64,000 bases of DNA, taken from positions 744,001-808,000 of the forward strand of contig CBDCHL010000005.1 of the NCBI GenBank assembly GCA_965217195.1, in the 5' to 3' direction. Shown here in pieces: positions 17,355-27,054 of the stretch (position 1 is its first letter; every line of letters starts with the position of its first letter). The notes beneath the pieces are model-generated. The model was not told the DNA's origin and ran no database searches. It saw only the letters and a program-made list of their open reading frames with translations. The DNA is from UBA6623 sp965217195 (GTDB lineage: Bacteria; Acidobacteriota; Terriglobia; Bryobacterales; UBA6623). Made by a program: the position numbers and the translations under genes.

Positions 17355-18785
17355 GTGCCGTCGTCTTCTGTAACCCGTACAGCCATTTTCTTTGTGGCGA
17401 GTGCGCCGCTGCTTGCCCAACAGTCCGCCTCTTCTCTGTCCGCGGTGTCTTCTCTCGACTACAGCTTTTTCAAAGAGAGAGTGCAGCCCATTTTCCTCGC
17501 TAAGCGCCCGGGCCGCGCGCGCTGCATGACTTGCCACCGGCATCGGACGCCTCGTCTGGAAGAGCTTGACGCAGGAGCCGCTCAGTGGGACGACGAGCAG
17601 TCGCGCCGGAACTACGAAACCTGGAAGCAGTACGTCGTTCCGGGACACCCCTCGAAGAGCCGTATGCTGCTGCATCCGCTGGCGGCAACCGCCGGCGGCG
17701 ACCCCTTCCACGCGGGCGGCAAACACTGGAAGTCACGGAGCGATCCGGAATGGCGGACGCTGGCCGCATGGGTTGGCGGCGGCCACGACGGAGGTTCCGA
17801 AGAACATGTGTCGGCAACGTCGTCGGCCGGGAGCAAGGTGCGCGTTCTCCAGACCAACGCGGCCGGCGACAACATTCACGTGATCGATCCCGCAACGAAC
17901 AAAGTGGTTGACTTGATCGAGGGAATCGAGGTGCCGCACGGCATCACGATCGCCCCCGACGGCCGCCGGATTTACGTCACCAATGAATCGCTGACGACGC
18001 TCGACGTGGTCGACGCGAAGACTCTCAAGGTATCGAAGCGAATTCCCCTGAGCGGCCGCCCGAACAACGTCGCCGTGTCGAAAGACGGCGCGAAAGTCTA
18101 CGTCGGGATTGCCGAGGCCCCGGGCGCCGTGGATGTCATCGACACTGCATCGATGACCAATGTGAAAAGCGTCCCCGTGAAAGGGCGAGTTCACAACGTT
18201 TATGTGACTCCGGACGGCAAGCATGCCGTCGCCGGGTCGATACCGGCGCGGACCATCAGCGTCATCGACGCTTCCAAAGATACCGTTGCCTGGACTTTGA
18301 CGCTAAGCGCCGGCATTCGGCCGATGGCTTTTACCCGCAATCCCGACGGATCGACGAAAAATATCATCGTGCAGCTCTCCAACTTCCACGGGTTCGCTGT
18401 GGTTGATTTCGCGTCGCGCAAAGAGATCCGGCGCATCACACTGCCGGACCCGCCTGGTCATCAGAAGGAGACGCGGGTCCTTCAGGGATCGCCTTCGCAT
18501 GGACTTGCCGTTACGCCGGACGGGAAGATGCTGTGGGCCACCAGCAAGTATTACCACTGCGTCGTTGCCTACTCCTTGCCCGACTTCAAGATGTTGAAGG
18601 TCGTGGATGTCGGGAACCACCCTGATTGGCTCACCATCACGCCGGACAGCAAGAGCTTGTATGTAGCGGTCGCGGGGGACGACGTGACAGTGGTTGTGGA
18701 CATCGAGACGATGGCGGTAGTCGAGACGATTCCCGTGGGGGCTGTGCCGAAGCGAGTTGTCGCCGGGATCTTAAGCCTGGACTAA
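17355..18785 (+). CDS. Exported c-type cytochrome head fused to a YVTN beta-propeller
   Basis: 476 residues from a GTG start preceded by AAAGGAGC. The signal peptide (AIFFVASAPLLAQ) is followed by a short heme domain with CMTCHRH (residues 57-63), then a seven-bladed YVTN/Lvp-like propeller (NIHVIDPATNKVVDLIEGIE, RRIYVTNESLTTLDVVDAKT, AKVYVGIAEAPGAVDVIDTA, and on to KSLYVAVAGDDVTVVVDIET). Probably periplasmic or surface-attached and redox-linked; the substrate is unknown. It follows the NHL gene by 18 bases. A partial copy of its heme region lies at 16141-16290. Confidence 0.85.
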   Translation: MPSSSVTRTAIFFVASAPLLAQQSASSLSAVSSLDYSFFKERVQPIFLAKRPGRARCMTCHRHRTPRLEELDAGAAQWDDEQSRRNYETWKQYVVPGHPSKSRMLLHPLAATAGGDPFHAGGKHWKSRSDPEWRTLAAWVGGGHDGGSEEHVSATSSAGSKVRVLQTNAAGDNIHVIDPATNKVVDLIEGIEVPHGITIAPDGRRIYVTNESLTTLDVVDAKTLKVSKRIPLSGRPNNVAVSKDGAKVYVGIAEAPGAVDVIDTASMTNVKSVPVKGRVHNVYVTPDGKHAVAGSIPARTISVIDASKDTVAWTLTLSAGIRPMAFTRNPDGSTKNIIVQLSNFHGFAVVDFASRKEIRRITLPDPPGHQKETRVLQGSPSHGLAVTPDGKMLWATSKYYHCVVAYSLPDFKMLKVVDVGNHPDWLTITPDSKSLYVAVAGDDVTVVVDIETMAVVETIPVGAVPKRVVAGILSLD

Positions 18786-19597
18786 GAGATTGCGGGAATA
18801 GCCATAGCGTTTACCGATAGCCGGAGCACCGAGTTGGGATTCCTGTCGAGTGACGGCCTAACCATCTTTCTCGTCACGTCTCGTTTCAGACTCCAGGAGC
18901 TTGGATGAAGGCAGCCATTCCACGGTGCGGTGAAGGATCGAATCGGCATAGAGTTGAGTACGTAAACCCGTCGCGGCACTTCAAGGGCCCACAAAAACGG
19001 TAAGCCGACTATACGGTCATGTGGACGGGATGAATCAACCCTTCCCCGTCAGGGAGGATCTAGTGCCATATGGGGCAAACGGATGCTTCACGGGGTGGAG
19101 GCCTTCGTACTGCCTGCCCACGCTAGAATGTTGGGCGTCACCGTCGGATAGATGTTGAGAAATGATTTCCCGTCGAGCAATCAGCCGTCAGATCCGCCGC
19201 GACCAGGCCGCCGCAAGGGCCGAAAGCGAGTTCTCTGAGGCGGCTAGCGAGCGTCGGGGCCGCTAGCGAGTGACATCGATTGTTATCGCCATCGATCCTC
19301 AAAGCGCTTCCGGTACCGGCATTAGGTCGGACCCGCTCTGGTCGGCGACCGGCATCTGGAAGCGAAATTGCCACGATTCCTGCAGGCGTGAGCACCGGCC
19401 GAGGTGAAAGCGCCCGAAAGGCCGATCCGGGCCTCGTACTCACCAAGCCGTCGTTTCCAGGGCTGTCGAAAAAGCAGAGCCGCTTCCGTGTCGCGATGAT
19501 CGATCCGAGCGTGGGATCACGGCGGTCCGAGCGTGGGATCACTGACTGGAAAAACCTAAGCACGGGACAGGGCCTGTGTTTCTAGTGGAGGCACCGC
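18786..19597. other. 812-bp gap without recognisable gene
   Basis: Short open frames on both strands show no family resemblance. A 17-bp direct repeat, TCCGAGCGTGGGATCAC, occurs at 19504-19520 and 19526-19542. No tRNA or clear promoter or terminator could be read. Some stretches (18800-19000) have lower GC and may be decayed coding DNA. Confidence 0.4.
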
Positions 19598-22500
19598 ATG
19601 ACGAAATCTTCCGGAATCTCTTGGTTGCTCGGGATTGGGGCGCTGCTCGTCGCGGCTGAACATCCGCTCGCTCTGGCTCAAGAAGGGAACGAAGCAGAGC
19701 ATGAAAACAGGGGCGTTCGCGGGGCTGAGCCCAAAGACGAGAAAGAAGGGCTGCCCCTAAAGCCCGAACGCAAGATCGAGTTTACGACCGACGAGGGCAC
19801 GTGGATATCACTCGACGTCTCCCCCGCCGGCACAACCATTATTTTCGACCTGCTTGGAGATCTTTACAGCTTGCCGATTGAGGGAGGCGAGGCCGCGCTG
19901 GTCGCCGGGGGCATGGCCTTTGAAAGTCAGCCCCGCTATTCGCCCGACGGTTCGAGAATCGCTTTCCTCAGTGATCGGGAGGGGGCCGAGAACGTCTGGA
20001 TCGCCGACGCGGATGGTTCCAATGCCAAGCGACTGAGTAACGATGACAGCAATCTTTTTACTTCACCCGGTTGGACCTCCGACGGCGACAATGTACTCGT
20101 CTCGCGCAGGACGGAAAATGGCTTCGAGATTTGGATGTATCACGTCGGCGGAGGCGCCGGCATTCAGCTCGTCAAGGTCACTCCTCCGCCCGGCACGCCA
20201 GGCTACGCGACACAGGGTGCCCTGGGCGCCATCGCCGGCCCCGGCGGGCGCTACGTCTACTATGCCAAAGGGGTTGGCAAACCGGCTTGGATGCCTGCCG
20301 GCAGTTTTGGGCGATGGCAGATCGCGCGGCGGGACTTGCTCACGGGCGTCGAGGAACTGATTACGGAGGCGCTCGGGAGCGCCATACGGCCGCGGCTGTC
20401 CCCCGATGGGACGAAGTTAGTCTACGGTACGCGCTACGACGCCGCGACAGAGCTGCGCATCCGGGACTTTTCGACCGGGGAAGACCGCCGGCTGAAGTAT
20501 GCGGTCCAGCGAGATGATCAGGAATCTCCCGCCGCACAAGACCTCCTTCCCGGCTACGCCTTTACCCCAGACGGGAAAGAGGTCGTTCTTAGTTACGGCG
20601 GCAAGATTCATCGGGTCGATATCGAAAGCGGGGACACGAAGACCATCCCGTTCGTGGCCAACGTCCGGCAAGACCTGGGTCCGTTACTCGACTTTCCTTC
20701 GCGCGTCGATGACGGTCCGGTGCGGGTCCGCTTGATCCATGATCCCTCGCAGTCTCCGGACGGCAAGCGATTGGCATTCTCAGCACTGACCCATCTCTAT
20801 TCGATGGAGATTCCGAGTGGAACGCCTCGGCGCGTTAACTCAGGAGACGATCGCGAATTTCATCCCGCGTGGTCGCCCGACGGGCAGTGGCTCGCCTACG
20901 TAACCTGGTCTGCCGACGGAGGAGACATCTGGAAGGCGCGGGTTGACGGCCAAGGTTCGCCGCGGAAACTGACGCAAGTTCCCGGATACTATCGACACCC
21001 GATCTGGACCCCCGACGGCGCCCGCATCGTGGCGCTCCGCGGACTTACCGGCGTGCGAGTCAAGCGGATCCGAGACTACGGCCCCTACACGGGGACGCCA
21101 AGCGGGGACGACATCGTATGGGTGCCCGCCGGAGGCGGCGAGGCCCGGCTCATCGTACCCGCTCGCGGTCTCGGGCGACTGCATTTCGGCGAAGAGAAGA
21201 CCCGCATCTACGCAAGCTCGAAGGCGGATGGGCTGGTTTCGTTTCGCTTTGACGCGACGGAACGCCGGAGTCACCTCAAAGTTACTCGTAGCTTCGATAA
21301 TGACACGCGACCGACAGGGGAGATCATTGTCAGTCCCAACGGCCGCTACGCCGCGGCTCGAATCCTCCAACAACTGTATGTGATGGTTGTTCCGCGCGTG
21401 GGAGGAGATGCCCCTACCGTGAACGTGAGCGCTCCCAGCGTGCCGGCAAAGATTGTTTCCGAGGTCGGGGCCGATTATATGGCGTGGGCGGATGACGGCT
21501 CCGTTTTAACGTGGGGGATGGGTTCCTCGTTCTTCCGTGCGCGAATCGATGACATCTTCGCCCACGGCGTAAAGCAATTGGAGACAGGCGCCGACACCGA
21601 CGGGACCGTGGAGCACGACGCGCTGCCAATCGAGGAAATCGATGTGAAAATCGAACTGCCTCGCCATCGTCCGCGGGGGTCTATTGTACTTCGCGGAGCG
21701 AACGTTGTCACGATGCGAGGCGAGGAAGTCATCGAGAACGCCGACATTGTCGTGAGCGACAACCGAATCACCTTCGTGGGCCGCCGCGGCGCCGCGGATA
21801 TTCCCGATGGGGCGCGCGTCTTCGACGTGAGCGGCGCAACGATCATGCCCGGCATCATCGACGTTCACGCGCACTGGTTCGAGATTCGTCGAGGCTTGCT
21901 CGACATGCAAAACTGGCCGTTTCTAGCGAATCTGGCCTATGGCGTAACGGCCGGTCGAGATCCGCAAACCTCGACGAACGACACGTTCGCTTATCAAGAC
22001 CTGGTCGACGTTGGCGAAATCCCGGGTCCCAGGGCGTTTTCGACGGGGCCGGGAGTATTCGACATCCGGTCGGCATCTGAAGCCTCGAACGTGGTCACCA
22101 GATACAAAAAGTACTACCGAGCGAAAACGATCAAGAACTACGCTGTCGGGAACCGCGAGAAGAGGCAGTGGTTTGTGCAGGCCGCGAAAGAGCACCGCAT
22201 CATGCCGACGACCGAAGCGTGGAATCTGAAGCTGCACATCACTCACGTGATTGACGGCTTCAGCGGGAACGAGCACAGCATTCCAGTCTTTCCGCTCTAC
22301 CGGGACGTGGTCGAGTTGATCGCTCGCTCGGGACTGACCTACACGCCTACGCTACTCTTGGCGTATGGTGGCCCGCACGCCGAGAACGTATTCTATGTGA
22401 ACGGCGAAGTCCACGACGACCCCAAACTCAGACGCTTTATTCCTCACAATGTACTTGACTTGAAGACCAGGCGGGGACCGTGGTATCGGGAAGACGAGCA

Positions 22501-22894
22501 TGTCTATCGCAAGCTTGCTCGGTCCGCCGCCAAGATTGTTCGCGCCGGCGGACGAGTCTGTGTCGGGGGGCATGGACAGTTGCAGGGAATCCAATGCCAC
22601 TGGGAGATGTGGGCGCTCCAGAGTGGAGGCATGACGAACCTTGAGGTGCTCCGGGCGGCGACGCTGCACGGAGCTGAGGCGATCGGCTACGCGCAGGATC
22701 TCGGGAGCATTGAGGAGGGAAAGCTGGCCGACCTGATCGTCCTGAACAGAGACCCGCTGGAAGATATTCGGAACACCAATACGATCAGGTACGTGATGAA
22801 GAACGGAGAGTTGTTTGAAGGGGACACCCTCAACCAGGTCTGGCCGCAGCAAAAGGCCTTGCCGCCTCTGTGGTGGTGGAACGACGAGCCTTAG
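19598..22894 (+). CDS. Exported TolB/Tricorn-like propeller fused to amidohydrolase
   Basis: 1098 residues. A signal peptide (LGIGALLVAAEHPLALAQ) is followed by a large PD40/Tricorn-type propeller (about 60-660) with repeated PDGxRIAFxS blocks: SPDGSRIAFLSDREGAENVW, SPDGTKLVYG, SPDGKRLAFSALTHLYSMEI, SPDGQWLAYVTWSADGGDIW. An amidohydrolase then runs from about 690, with ANVVTMRGEEVIENADIVVS, IMPGIIDVHAHWFE (metal-binding HxH), VRAGGRVCVGGHGQLQG, ATLHGAEAIGYAQDLGSIEE and GKLADLIVLNRDPLEDI. Probably a periplasmic or surface metal-dependent hydrolase, perhaps a prolidase/imidazolonepropionase-like peptidase; the substrate is unknown. GTGGAGG precedes the ATG at 19598. Single-gene unit. Confidence 0.9.
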   Translation: MTKSSGISWLLGIGALLVAAEHPLALAQEGNEAEHENRGVRGAEPKDEKEGLPLKPERKIEFTTDEGTWISLDVSPAGTTIIFDLLGDLYSLPIEGGEAALVAGGMAFESQPRYSPDGSRIAFLSDREGAENVWIADADGSNAKRLSNDDSNLFTSPGWTSDGDNVLVSRRTENGFEIWMYHVGGGAGIQLVKVTPPPGTPGYATQGALGAIAGPGGRYVYYAKGVGKPAWMPAGSFGRWQIARRDLLTGVEELITEALGSAIRPRLSPDGTKLVYGTRYDAATELRIRDFSTGEDRRLKYAVQRDDQESPAAQDLLPGYAFTPDGKEVVLSYGGKIHRVDIESGDTKTIPFVANVRQDLGPLLDFPSRVDDGPVRVRLIHDPSQSPDGKRLAFSALTHLYSMEIPSGTPRRVNSGDDREFHPAWSPDGQWLAYVTWSADGGDIWKARVDGQGSPRKLTQVPGYYRHPIWTPDGARIVALRGLTGVRVKRIRDYGPYTGTPSGDDIVWVPAGGGEARLIVPARGLGRLHFGEEKTRIYASSKADGLVSFRFDATERRSHLKVTRSFDNDTRPTGEIIVSPNGRYAAARILQQLYVMVVPRVGGDAPTVNVSAPSVPAKIVSEVGADYMAWADDGSVLTWGMGSSFFRARIDDIFAHGVKQLETGADTDGTVEHDALPIEEIDVKIELPRHRPRGSIVLRGANVVTMRGEEVIENADIVVSDNRITFVGRRGAADIPDGARVFDVSGATIMPGIIDVHAHWFEIRRGLLDMQNWPFLANLAYGVTAGRDPQTSTNDTFAYQDLVDVGEIPGPRAFSTGPGVFDIRSASEASNVVTRYKKYYRAKTIKNYAVGNREKRQWFVQAAKEHRIMPTTEAWNLKLHITHVIDGFSGNEHSIPVFPLYRDVVELIARSGLTYTPTLLLAYGGPHAENVFYVNGEVHDDPKLRRFIPHNVLDLKTRRGPWYREDEHVYRKLARSAAKIVRAGGRVCVGGHGQLQGIQCHWEMWALQSGGMTNLEVLRAATLHGAEAIGYAQDLGSIEEGKLADLIVLNRDPLEDIRNTNTIRYVMKNGELFEGDTLNQVWPQQKALPPLWWWNDEP

Positions 22895-23313
22895 CGAGTG
22901 CCCTTTAGATTCGGGCGAAGAAGCGGGAGCGAACGGCTCATTTCTCAGAGAAGTTTTCGGCAGTGAACAGGGCTAAGCCATTCAAAAAGAACCACATAGC
23001 CCTCGTCCGCGGATTACTGTCGCGAAATCCGGTTCGCATGAGAAATCCGCTATCTCTCCTTCTAACTTGTTCTATCAAAGTGGCTTAGGTAGAATCTCTG
23101 GCGCACTTGGCCGTGTGGTAGGGCAATCCAGGACAAGTGTCGCTCTCTTCCTTCAACGCTCTTGAAGGCCAGGAAGTGCGGCTAGATCCGCCCTTGTCGC
23201 CAAGTGTAGGACCAGTCACCGTCAGAAGGATGTATAACGCCCTATCCGGAAATTGACTCATCAAAACCACGGGCAGTAGATCATTCCGAGAAGCGCGGTA
23301 GGCCGCTCATCCG
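22895..23313. other. 419-bp gap without recognisable gene
   Basis: Between two convergent genes. No coding signal; short frames have no resemblance to known proteins. No convincing terminator stem with a T run was found. Confidence 0.4.
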
Positions 23314-23919
23314 TTACCGGTGAGGGCGAGCCATGAACCAATTGCGGACACCGATGACATAGTCCGCGGCGACAACCTCGAAGCCAAATCGCTTGTAGAA
23401 TCGCACGTTCTCCGATTTGTCCGTCTCCAGATAGGCCAACACCCTAGCCGCGTCCATCCGATCGCAGAACACTTTGAGAAGCGCGCTGCCTATACCTTTG
23501 CCTTGCAAGTCGCGCTCGACTCCGACCGGGCCCAAGTGCCAGTGGGCCTCAGCTGGATCGTGGCGAGCCCAGGCAGATGTCCACCGCAGAACCGAGATCA
23601 CCGTAGTGAGGCTGTTTCCCGAGAAAACGGCGGGCAGCAAGCCTACCTTCTCTCTCGGCGTCGGCCGGCAGCTGCCAGGGACCACCATCGCACACACTCC
23701 TATGAGACGCCTTCCGACGAACGCACCAAGTATGGCTCCCTTCCGCCGGTACTGCCGGAGAAGTGGCGTGAATAGACGCGACAAGGTAGCTTCCCGGTGA
23801 ACAGGATCGGAACCGAAGATTCGTAAGTGAAGCGGGTTGTCGCGCATCCCACGGCCTAGGACTCGCGCTGCCCCCGGCAGTTGCTCAAGAGCAAGTTCAC
23901 GGATATCCGGCTGACTCAT
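23314..23919 (-). CDS. GNAT family N-acetyltransferase
   Basis: 201 residues. The acetyl-CoA binding motif A is clear: WHLGPVGVERDLQGKGIGSA (about 140-160, with the Q-x-x-G-x-G/A signature as QGKGIG), followed by YLETDKSENVRFYKRFGFEV (motif B). The N-terminal half (GRGMRDNPLHLRIFGSDP) is that of the common GNAT proteins with an IFGPDP-like block. Cytoplasmic acyl transfer to an unknown amine. Single gene, convergent with the amidohydrolase and followed on the same strand by hemH at 23977-25002, 57 bases away. Confidence 0.88.
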   Translation of the reverse strand: MSQPDIRELALEQLPGAARVLGRGMRDNPLHLRIFGSDPVHREATLSRLFTPLLRQYRRKGAILGAFVGRRLIGVCAMVVPGSCRPTPREKVGLLPAVFSGNSLTTVISVLRWTSAWARHDPAEAHWHLGPVGVERDLQGKGIGSALLKVFCDRMDAARVLAYLETDKSENVRFYKRFGFEVVAADYVIGVRNWFMARPHR

Positions 23920-23976
23920 AGGGGGAATTGCAGTATTGGGGTATGTAATTGACTCCCGAACCCCAAAGCTTCAACG

Positions 23977-25002
23977 TTAGCCTGCGCCGCTCGCGGCACG
24001 AGCGACTGTGTCACCTCGGGTCTCGAGCTCCGCTGACCCAAGCGCCCCGCCGACCAGGCCTGCCAACGCTTGAATAAAGACCGGGCTGTCGTTAAGGCCG
24101 GGCATCATTTCGAACTGCTCGATCCCATTCTCACGGGCCTGTTCCCGTGCCTCGACATCGATTTCGGAAAGTGTTTCCACGTGGTCGGAAACGAACGCCA
24201 CCGGAACCACTAGAACGCTTTTGGTGCCGCTTGCCGCGAGCGTTTCGATCGTCTCGTGCAAACTCGGCCTCAGCCACTTTCGGCCGCCGATCTTGCTTTG
24301 GTAACAGACCGTTCTACTGTTGGTCCAGCCCGCTCGGCGGTGCACCAGACTCGCCGTCTCTTCGATCTGTTGGCGGTACGGATCACCCGCCTCGATGACG
24401 GTGAGCGGTACATTGTGAGCGCTGTAAACGACGTGGACCTCTTCAGGGTTGGTAAATCGCGCGAGTGTCGAAGCGATTTGAGCGACAAGCGAATCAAGGT
24501 AGGGCTCATAGTCGAAGAACTTGCGCACCCAATGGATCTCGGGTGAGAAGCCGAGTCGTCGGCACTGGCGATTCCACTCATTGATCGCGCTGCCGGTCGT
24601 AGTCGAGGAATACTGCGGATAAAGCGGCAGCAAGACCAGCTCCTCGCATCCGGCGGCTTTCGCCTCGATGATCGCCGCCTCCGTCAAGGGGTGCCAATAG
24701 CGCATAGCCACGAACACGCGGGCGTCATAGGTCTCCCGCAGCACCTCCTCAAGCGCTTCGGCCTGGCGTTCGGTAAACTCGCGGATCGGCGATCTGCCGC
24801 CGATGTGGTCGTAGTGCTCGTGCGCTTTGCGGCTGCGACCCTTCGAGATCCACTTAGCCAACAGCGGACGGCCGACCTTGGCCAGCGGAAAGTCGATGAT
24901 GTCCGGGTCGAGGAACAGGTTGTACAAGAAGGGCTCGATGGCCTCCGGGCTGTCGGGCCCGCCTAGCTGAAATAGTACAACGCCAATCTTGCGCTCAGGC
25001 AT
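23977..25002 (-). CDS. hemH: Ferrochelatase
   Basis: Inserts ferrous iron into protoporphyrin IX (or coproporphyrin III) in heme synthesis. 341 residues, normal length. Family blocks: GVVLFQLGGPDSPEAIEPFL at the start, YDHIGGRSPI, MRYWHPLT, LLPLYPQYSSTTTGS, VVYSAHNVPLTVI with the catalytic His, VCYQSKIGGRKWLRPS, and VVPVAFVSDHVETLSEID with the catalytic Glu. Start ATG 25002 gives the family N-terminus MPERKIGVVL; the frame is open 27 codons further with no similarity. No other heme genes are next to it. Confidence 0.95.
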   Translation of the reverse strand: MPERKIGVVLFQLGGPDSPEAIEPFLYNLFLDPDIIDFPLAKVGRPLLAKWISKGRSRKAHEHYDHIGGRSPIREFTERQAEALEEVLRETYDARVFVAMRYWHPLTEAAIIEAKAAGCEELVLLPLYPQYSSTTTGSAINEWNRQCRRLGFSPEIHWVRKFFDYEPYLDSLVAQIASTLARFTNPEEVHVVYSAHNVPLTVIEAGDPYRQQIEETASLVHRRAGWTNSRTVCYQSKIGGRKWLRPSLHETIETLAASGTKSVLVVPVAFVSDHVETLSEIDVEAREQARENGIEQFEMMPGLNDSPVFIQALAGLVGGALGSAELETRGDTVARAASGAG

Positions 25003-25192
25003 AGGGGGTTTCGGGCGGGACCGAACAGCATACCGGATCGGCGGGCTCGATGCAGATCCGGCCTCGCATCCGCCGCGCAGCAAACAAGAAGACGACGTTT
25101 CGTTCTGGTGCCGGTGGGGCCGGCAACCTACGCGAACAGCTCGCTAACTTCTTGGTTCCCTCGGCCGAGCAGTTGGGTCCCCGAGAAGGGCT

Positions 25193-26043
25193 CTACGTGT
25201 AGAAGGTGCGGCCGGACGGCGTGGTTTCAATGCTCTTGGTCCAATCAATCCCCAGGGCGGAGTAGATCGTCGTCGCGATGTCCTCGGGGTAGACGGACCT
25301 CTTGGCGTGCCAACCCGGTTCTACGACCTTGGCGCCCATCTCGTCGGTCTTGCCGATGACCCGTCCGCCTTGGATGCCGCCGCCGGCGAACAGTCCCGTA
25401 AAAGCGAACTGGTAGTGATCGCGGCCGTTACGTTGTCCGGTAAGCGCACCGGGCGTCCGCCCGAACTCACCCATGCACACGATCAAAGTTTCGTCGAGAA
25501 CGGAGGTTCCGTCGGGGCGTTTCGCCGCCGCCAAGTCGTCGATGAGAGGGCACAACGCCGCGTCGAGTGTTCGCGACTTTTGGTAATGGTGCTTCTCGGC
25601 ATAGATGTCGTTGTGATGATCCCAGTCGTCTTGAGAAAGGAAGATGAAGTGTGTTCCCGCATCGGCGACGACGAGATTGCGGGCGATAATTGCCGCGTCG
25701 CCTGTAATGGAGGAGCCGTAGCGTTTCCGCTCTTCCTTGGTAATTTTCAAGATGGCGGCCGTGCGCGGATCGGACATCAATTCAACGGCGCCCTCGTAAT
25801 AGTTGTGGTAATCACGATAAGCTTTGGCTTCGAGCGCCGGGTCGGTACGCAGTCGATCGTCGAACTTTCGCAGGAATTCCCAGCGTTCGAGGAATTGCGC
25901 CCGCTCGCTCTCCGGCGGCGAGAATGAGCCGAGATCCGTATTGGTCTTGATGTGGAACGGCGTGTACGTGGCCGGCAGGAACCCGGAACCTAACAGACCG
26001 GCTTGGCTTTCGGCGCGGTTGAGGCCGACATACGGCTTCAGGC
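25193..26043 (-). pseudogene. DUF1501 protein, N-terminal part missing at a fusion junction
   Basis: About 283 residues of a DUF1501 protein, beginning LKPYVGLNRAESQAGLLGSG and continuing ATYTPFHIKTNTDLGS, HFIFLSQDDWDHHNDIYAEK, IVCMGEFGRTPGALTGQRNG, RDHYQFAFTGLFAGGG, and WHAKRSVYPEDIATTIYSAL. The first 130-150 residues, including the Tat signal and the metal-site start, are gone. In their place, in another frame, stands the first half of a dehalogenase (26045-26438). The nearest ATG (25780) is deep inside, so translation of a working protein is unlikely. This could be the missing DUF1501 partner of the broken DUF1549 gene at 8446, but nothing here proves it. Confidence 0.82.
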
Positions 26044-26438
26044 AACCCCTCGATTTTGAATTCCTTCAAAAGGTCATTGAGGATCAGCCGGTGCAGGCCG
26101 TCGATGTTCGTCCAGGGGAGCTCGCCCCGGCGAACGCGGTTCATGGAAGGTCCGTAGCCTCCGCGCCAGGCATCGGCGAAGTGTCCCCAATCGACGTCGA
26201 GTCCTTTTCGCTTGCCGAGCGCTTCTCCTTCGCGGATGATCGAGGATCTCCAATCAACGACGGTCCCGAAAACGTCGAACGTAAGCGCTTTGACGGATGC
26301 GAGTCGCGTAGCCATTGCATCTTCCTCGCCGGGCCGCGCTCGGGCGGACTGGAAAGATTCCAAAGCACACCCAACGCCGGCCAACACCGTGCACGACCCG
26401 AAACCGACGAACCGCCTGCGATTCAGCTTACTGTTCAT
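25812..26438 (-). pseudogene. Haloacid dehalogenase-like protein with Tat-like signal, C-terminal half lost
   Basis: From ATG 26438: MNSKLNRRRFVGFGSC is a twin-arginine-type leader, followed by the HAD phosphatase motif I VKALTFDVFGTVVDWRSSII with the nucleophile Asp. RKGLDVDWGHFADAWRGGYG and LPWTNIDGLHRLILNDLL match type II haloacid dehalogenases. The family likeness ends at FKIEGLPEA (about 26034); the rest, to the stop at 25812, is out-of-frame DUF1501 DNA. Motifs II and III (Lys, Asp-Asp) are absent, so no activity is expected. The junction lies in a short shared sequence, CCTGAAGCC. Confidence 0.8.
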
Positions 26439-26608
26439 CGAGCAAGAAAGAAGTGATCTCGCCGACTGCGTGCAGCCGGTACTCCCGATTTCGGACATCC
26501 GGCACACAGTGTACATGGCTTGCTACCCAGTGCACGAAAAACTCCGCCCCACGAGCGTGGACTTCCCTCCACGCCTCTGCCGCTATGATGGTAAAATCGG
26601 AGGTCGGG

Positions 26609-27052
26609 ATGATGCGTCGATTCGCCAGTCTTACGATTCTGGTCGGCTTGATCTTGGCGGCACGCTTCGCCTACGCCCACCACGCATTCTCCGCCGAGTT
26701 CGACGCCGACGCGCCGATTCGGGTGGCCGGCAAGGTGACCAAGGTTGAGTGGATCAATCCTCACGCCTGGATACACGTGGAAACCGAAGTGGAGGGCAAG
26801 GCCCTAGTTTGGGAACTCGAGGCGGGTACTCCCAATACCCTCTTGCGCAGGGGGCTCACCAAGACGCTGCTGACGCCGGGCACCGAAGTGACGGTGCGCG
26901 GTTACCAGAGTAAGGACCGGCTGTGCGACCCGAATTGCAAAGGCAGCGGGCGCGACATCACTCTCCCCGACGGACGCAACCTATTCATGGGATCGTCGGG
27001 AACGGGAGCCCCGCGCGATGGCGCCGACCCCAAACAGTCGAAGCGCCGCTGA
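26609..27052 (+). CDS. Exported DUF6152 family protein
   Basis: 147 residues: signal peptide (MMRRFASLTILVGLILAARFAYA), then HHAFSAEFDADAPIRVAGKV, WINPHAWIHVET, LVWELEAGTPNTLLRRGLT and GTEVTVRGYQSKD. This is the short periplasmic DUF6152 fold, common in Acidobacteria and Proteobacteria and of unknown function. CGGAGGTCGGG precedes the ATG. It is convergent with the two related exported proteins at 27055-29084, a pairing I recall as frequent in Acidobacteria, which suggests a shared substrate or process. Confidence 0.8.
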   Translation: MMRRFASLTILVGLILAARFAYAHHAFSAEFDADAPIRVAGKVTKVEWINPHAWIHVETEVEGKALVWELEAGTPNTLLRRGLTKTLLTPGTEVTVRGYQSKDRLCDPNCKGSGRDITLPDGRNLFMGSSGTGAPRDGADPKQSKRR

Positions 27053-27054
27053 GT

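Noticed and set aside
19138..19563. Minus-strand 141-codon frame in the 18.8-19.6 kb gap
   Set aside because: Its wording (SDRRDPTLGSI) derives from a short direct repeat seen at 19504-19542; low-complexity and without family likeness.
10880..26050. Natural fusion proteins at the two scars
   Set aside because: At each scar the frame changes at the junction, and both partners lose catalytic or conserved parts, so new functional fusions are unlikely; misassembly remains possible.
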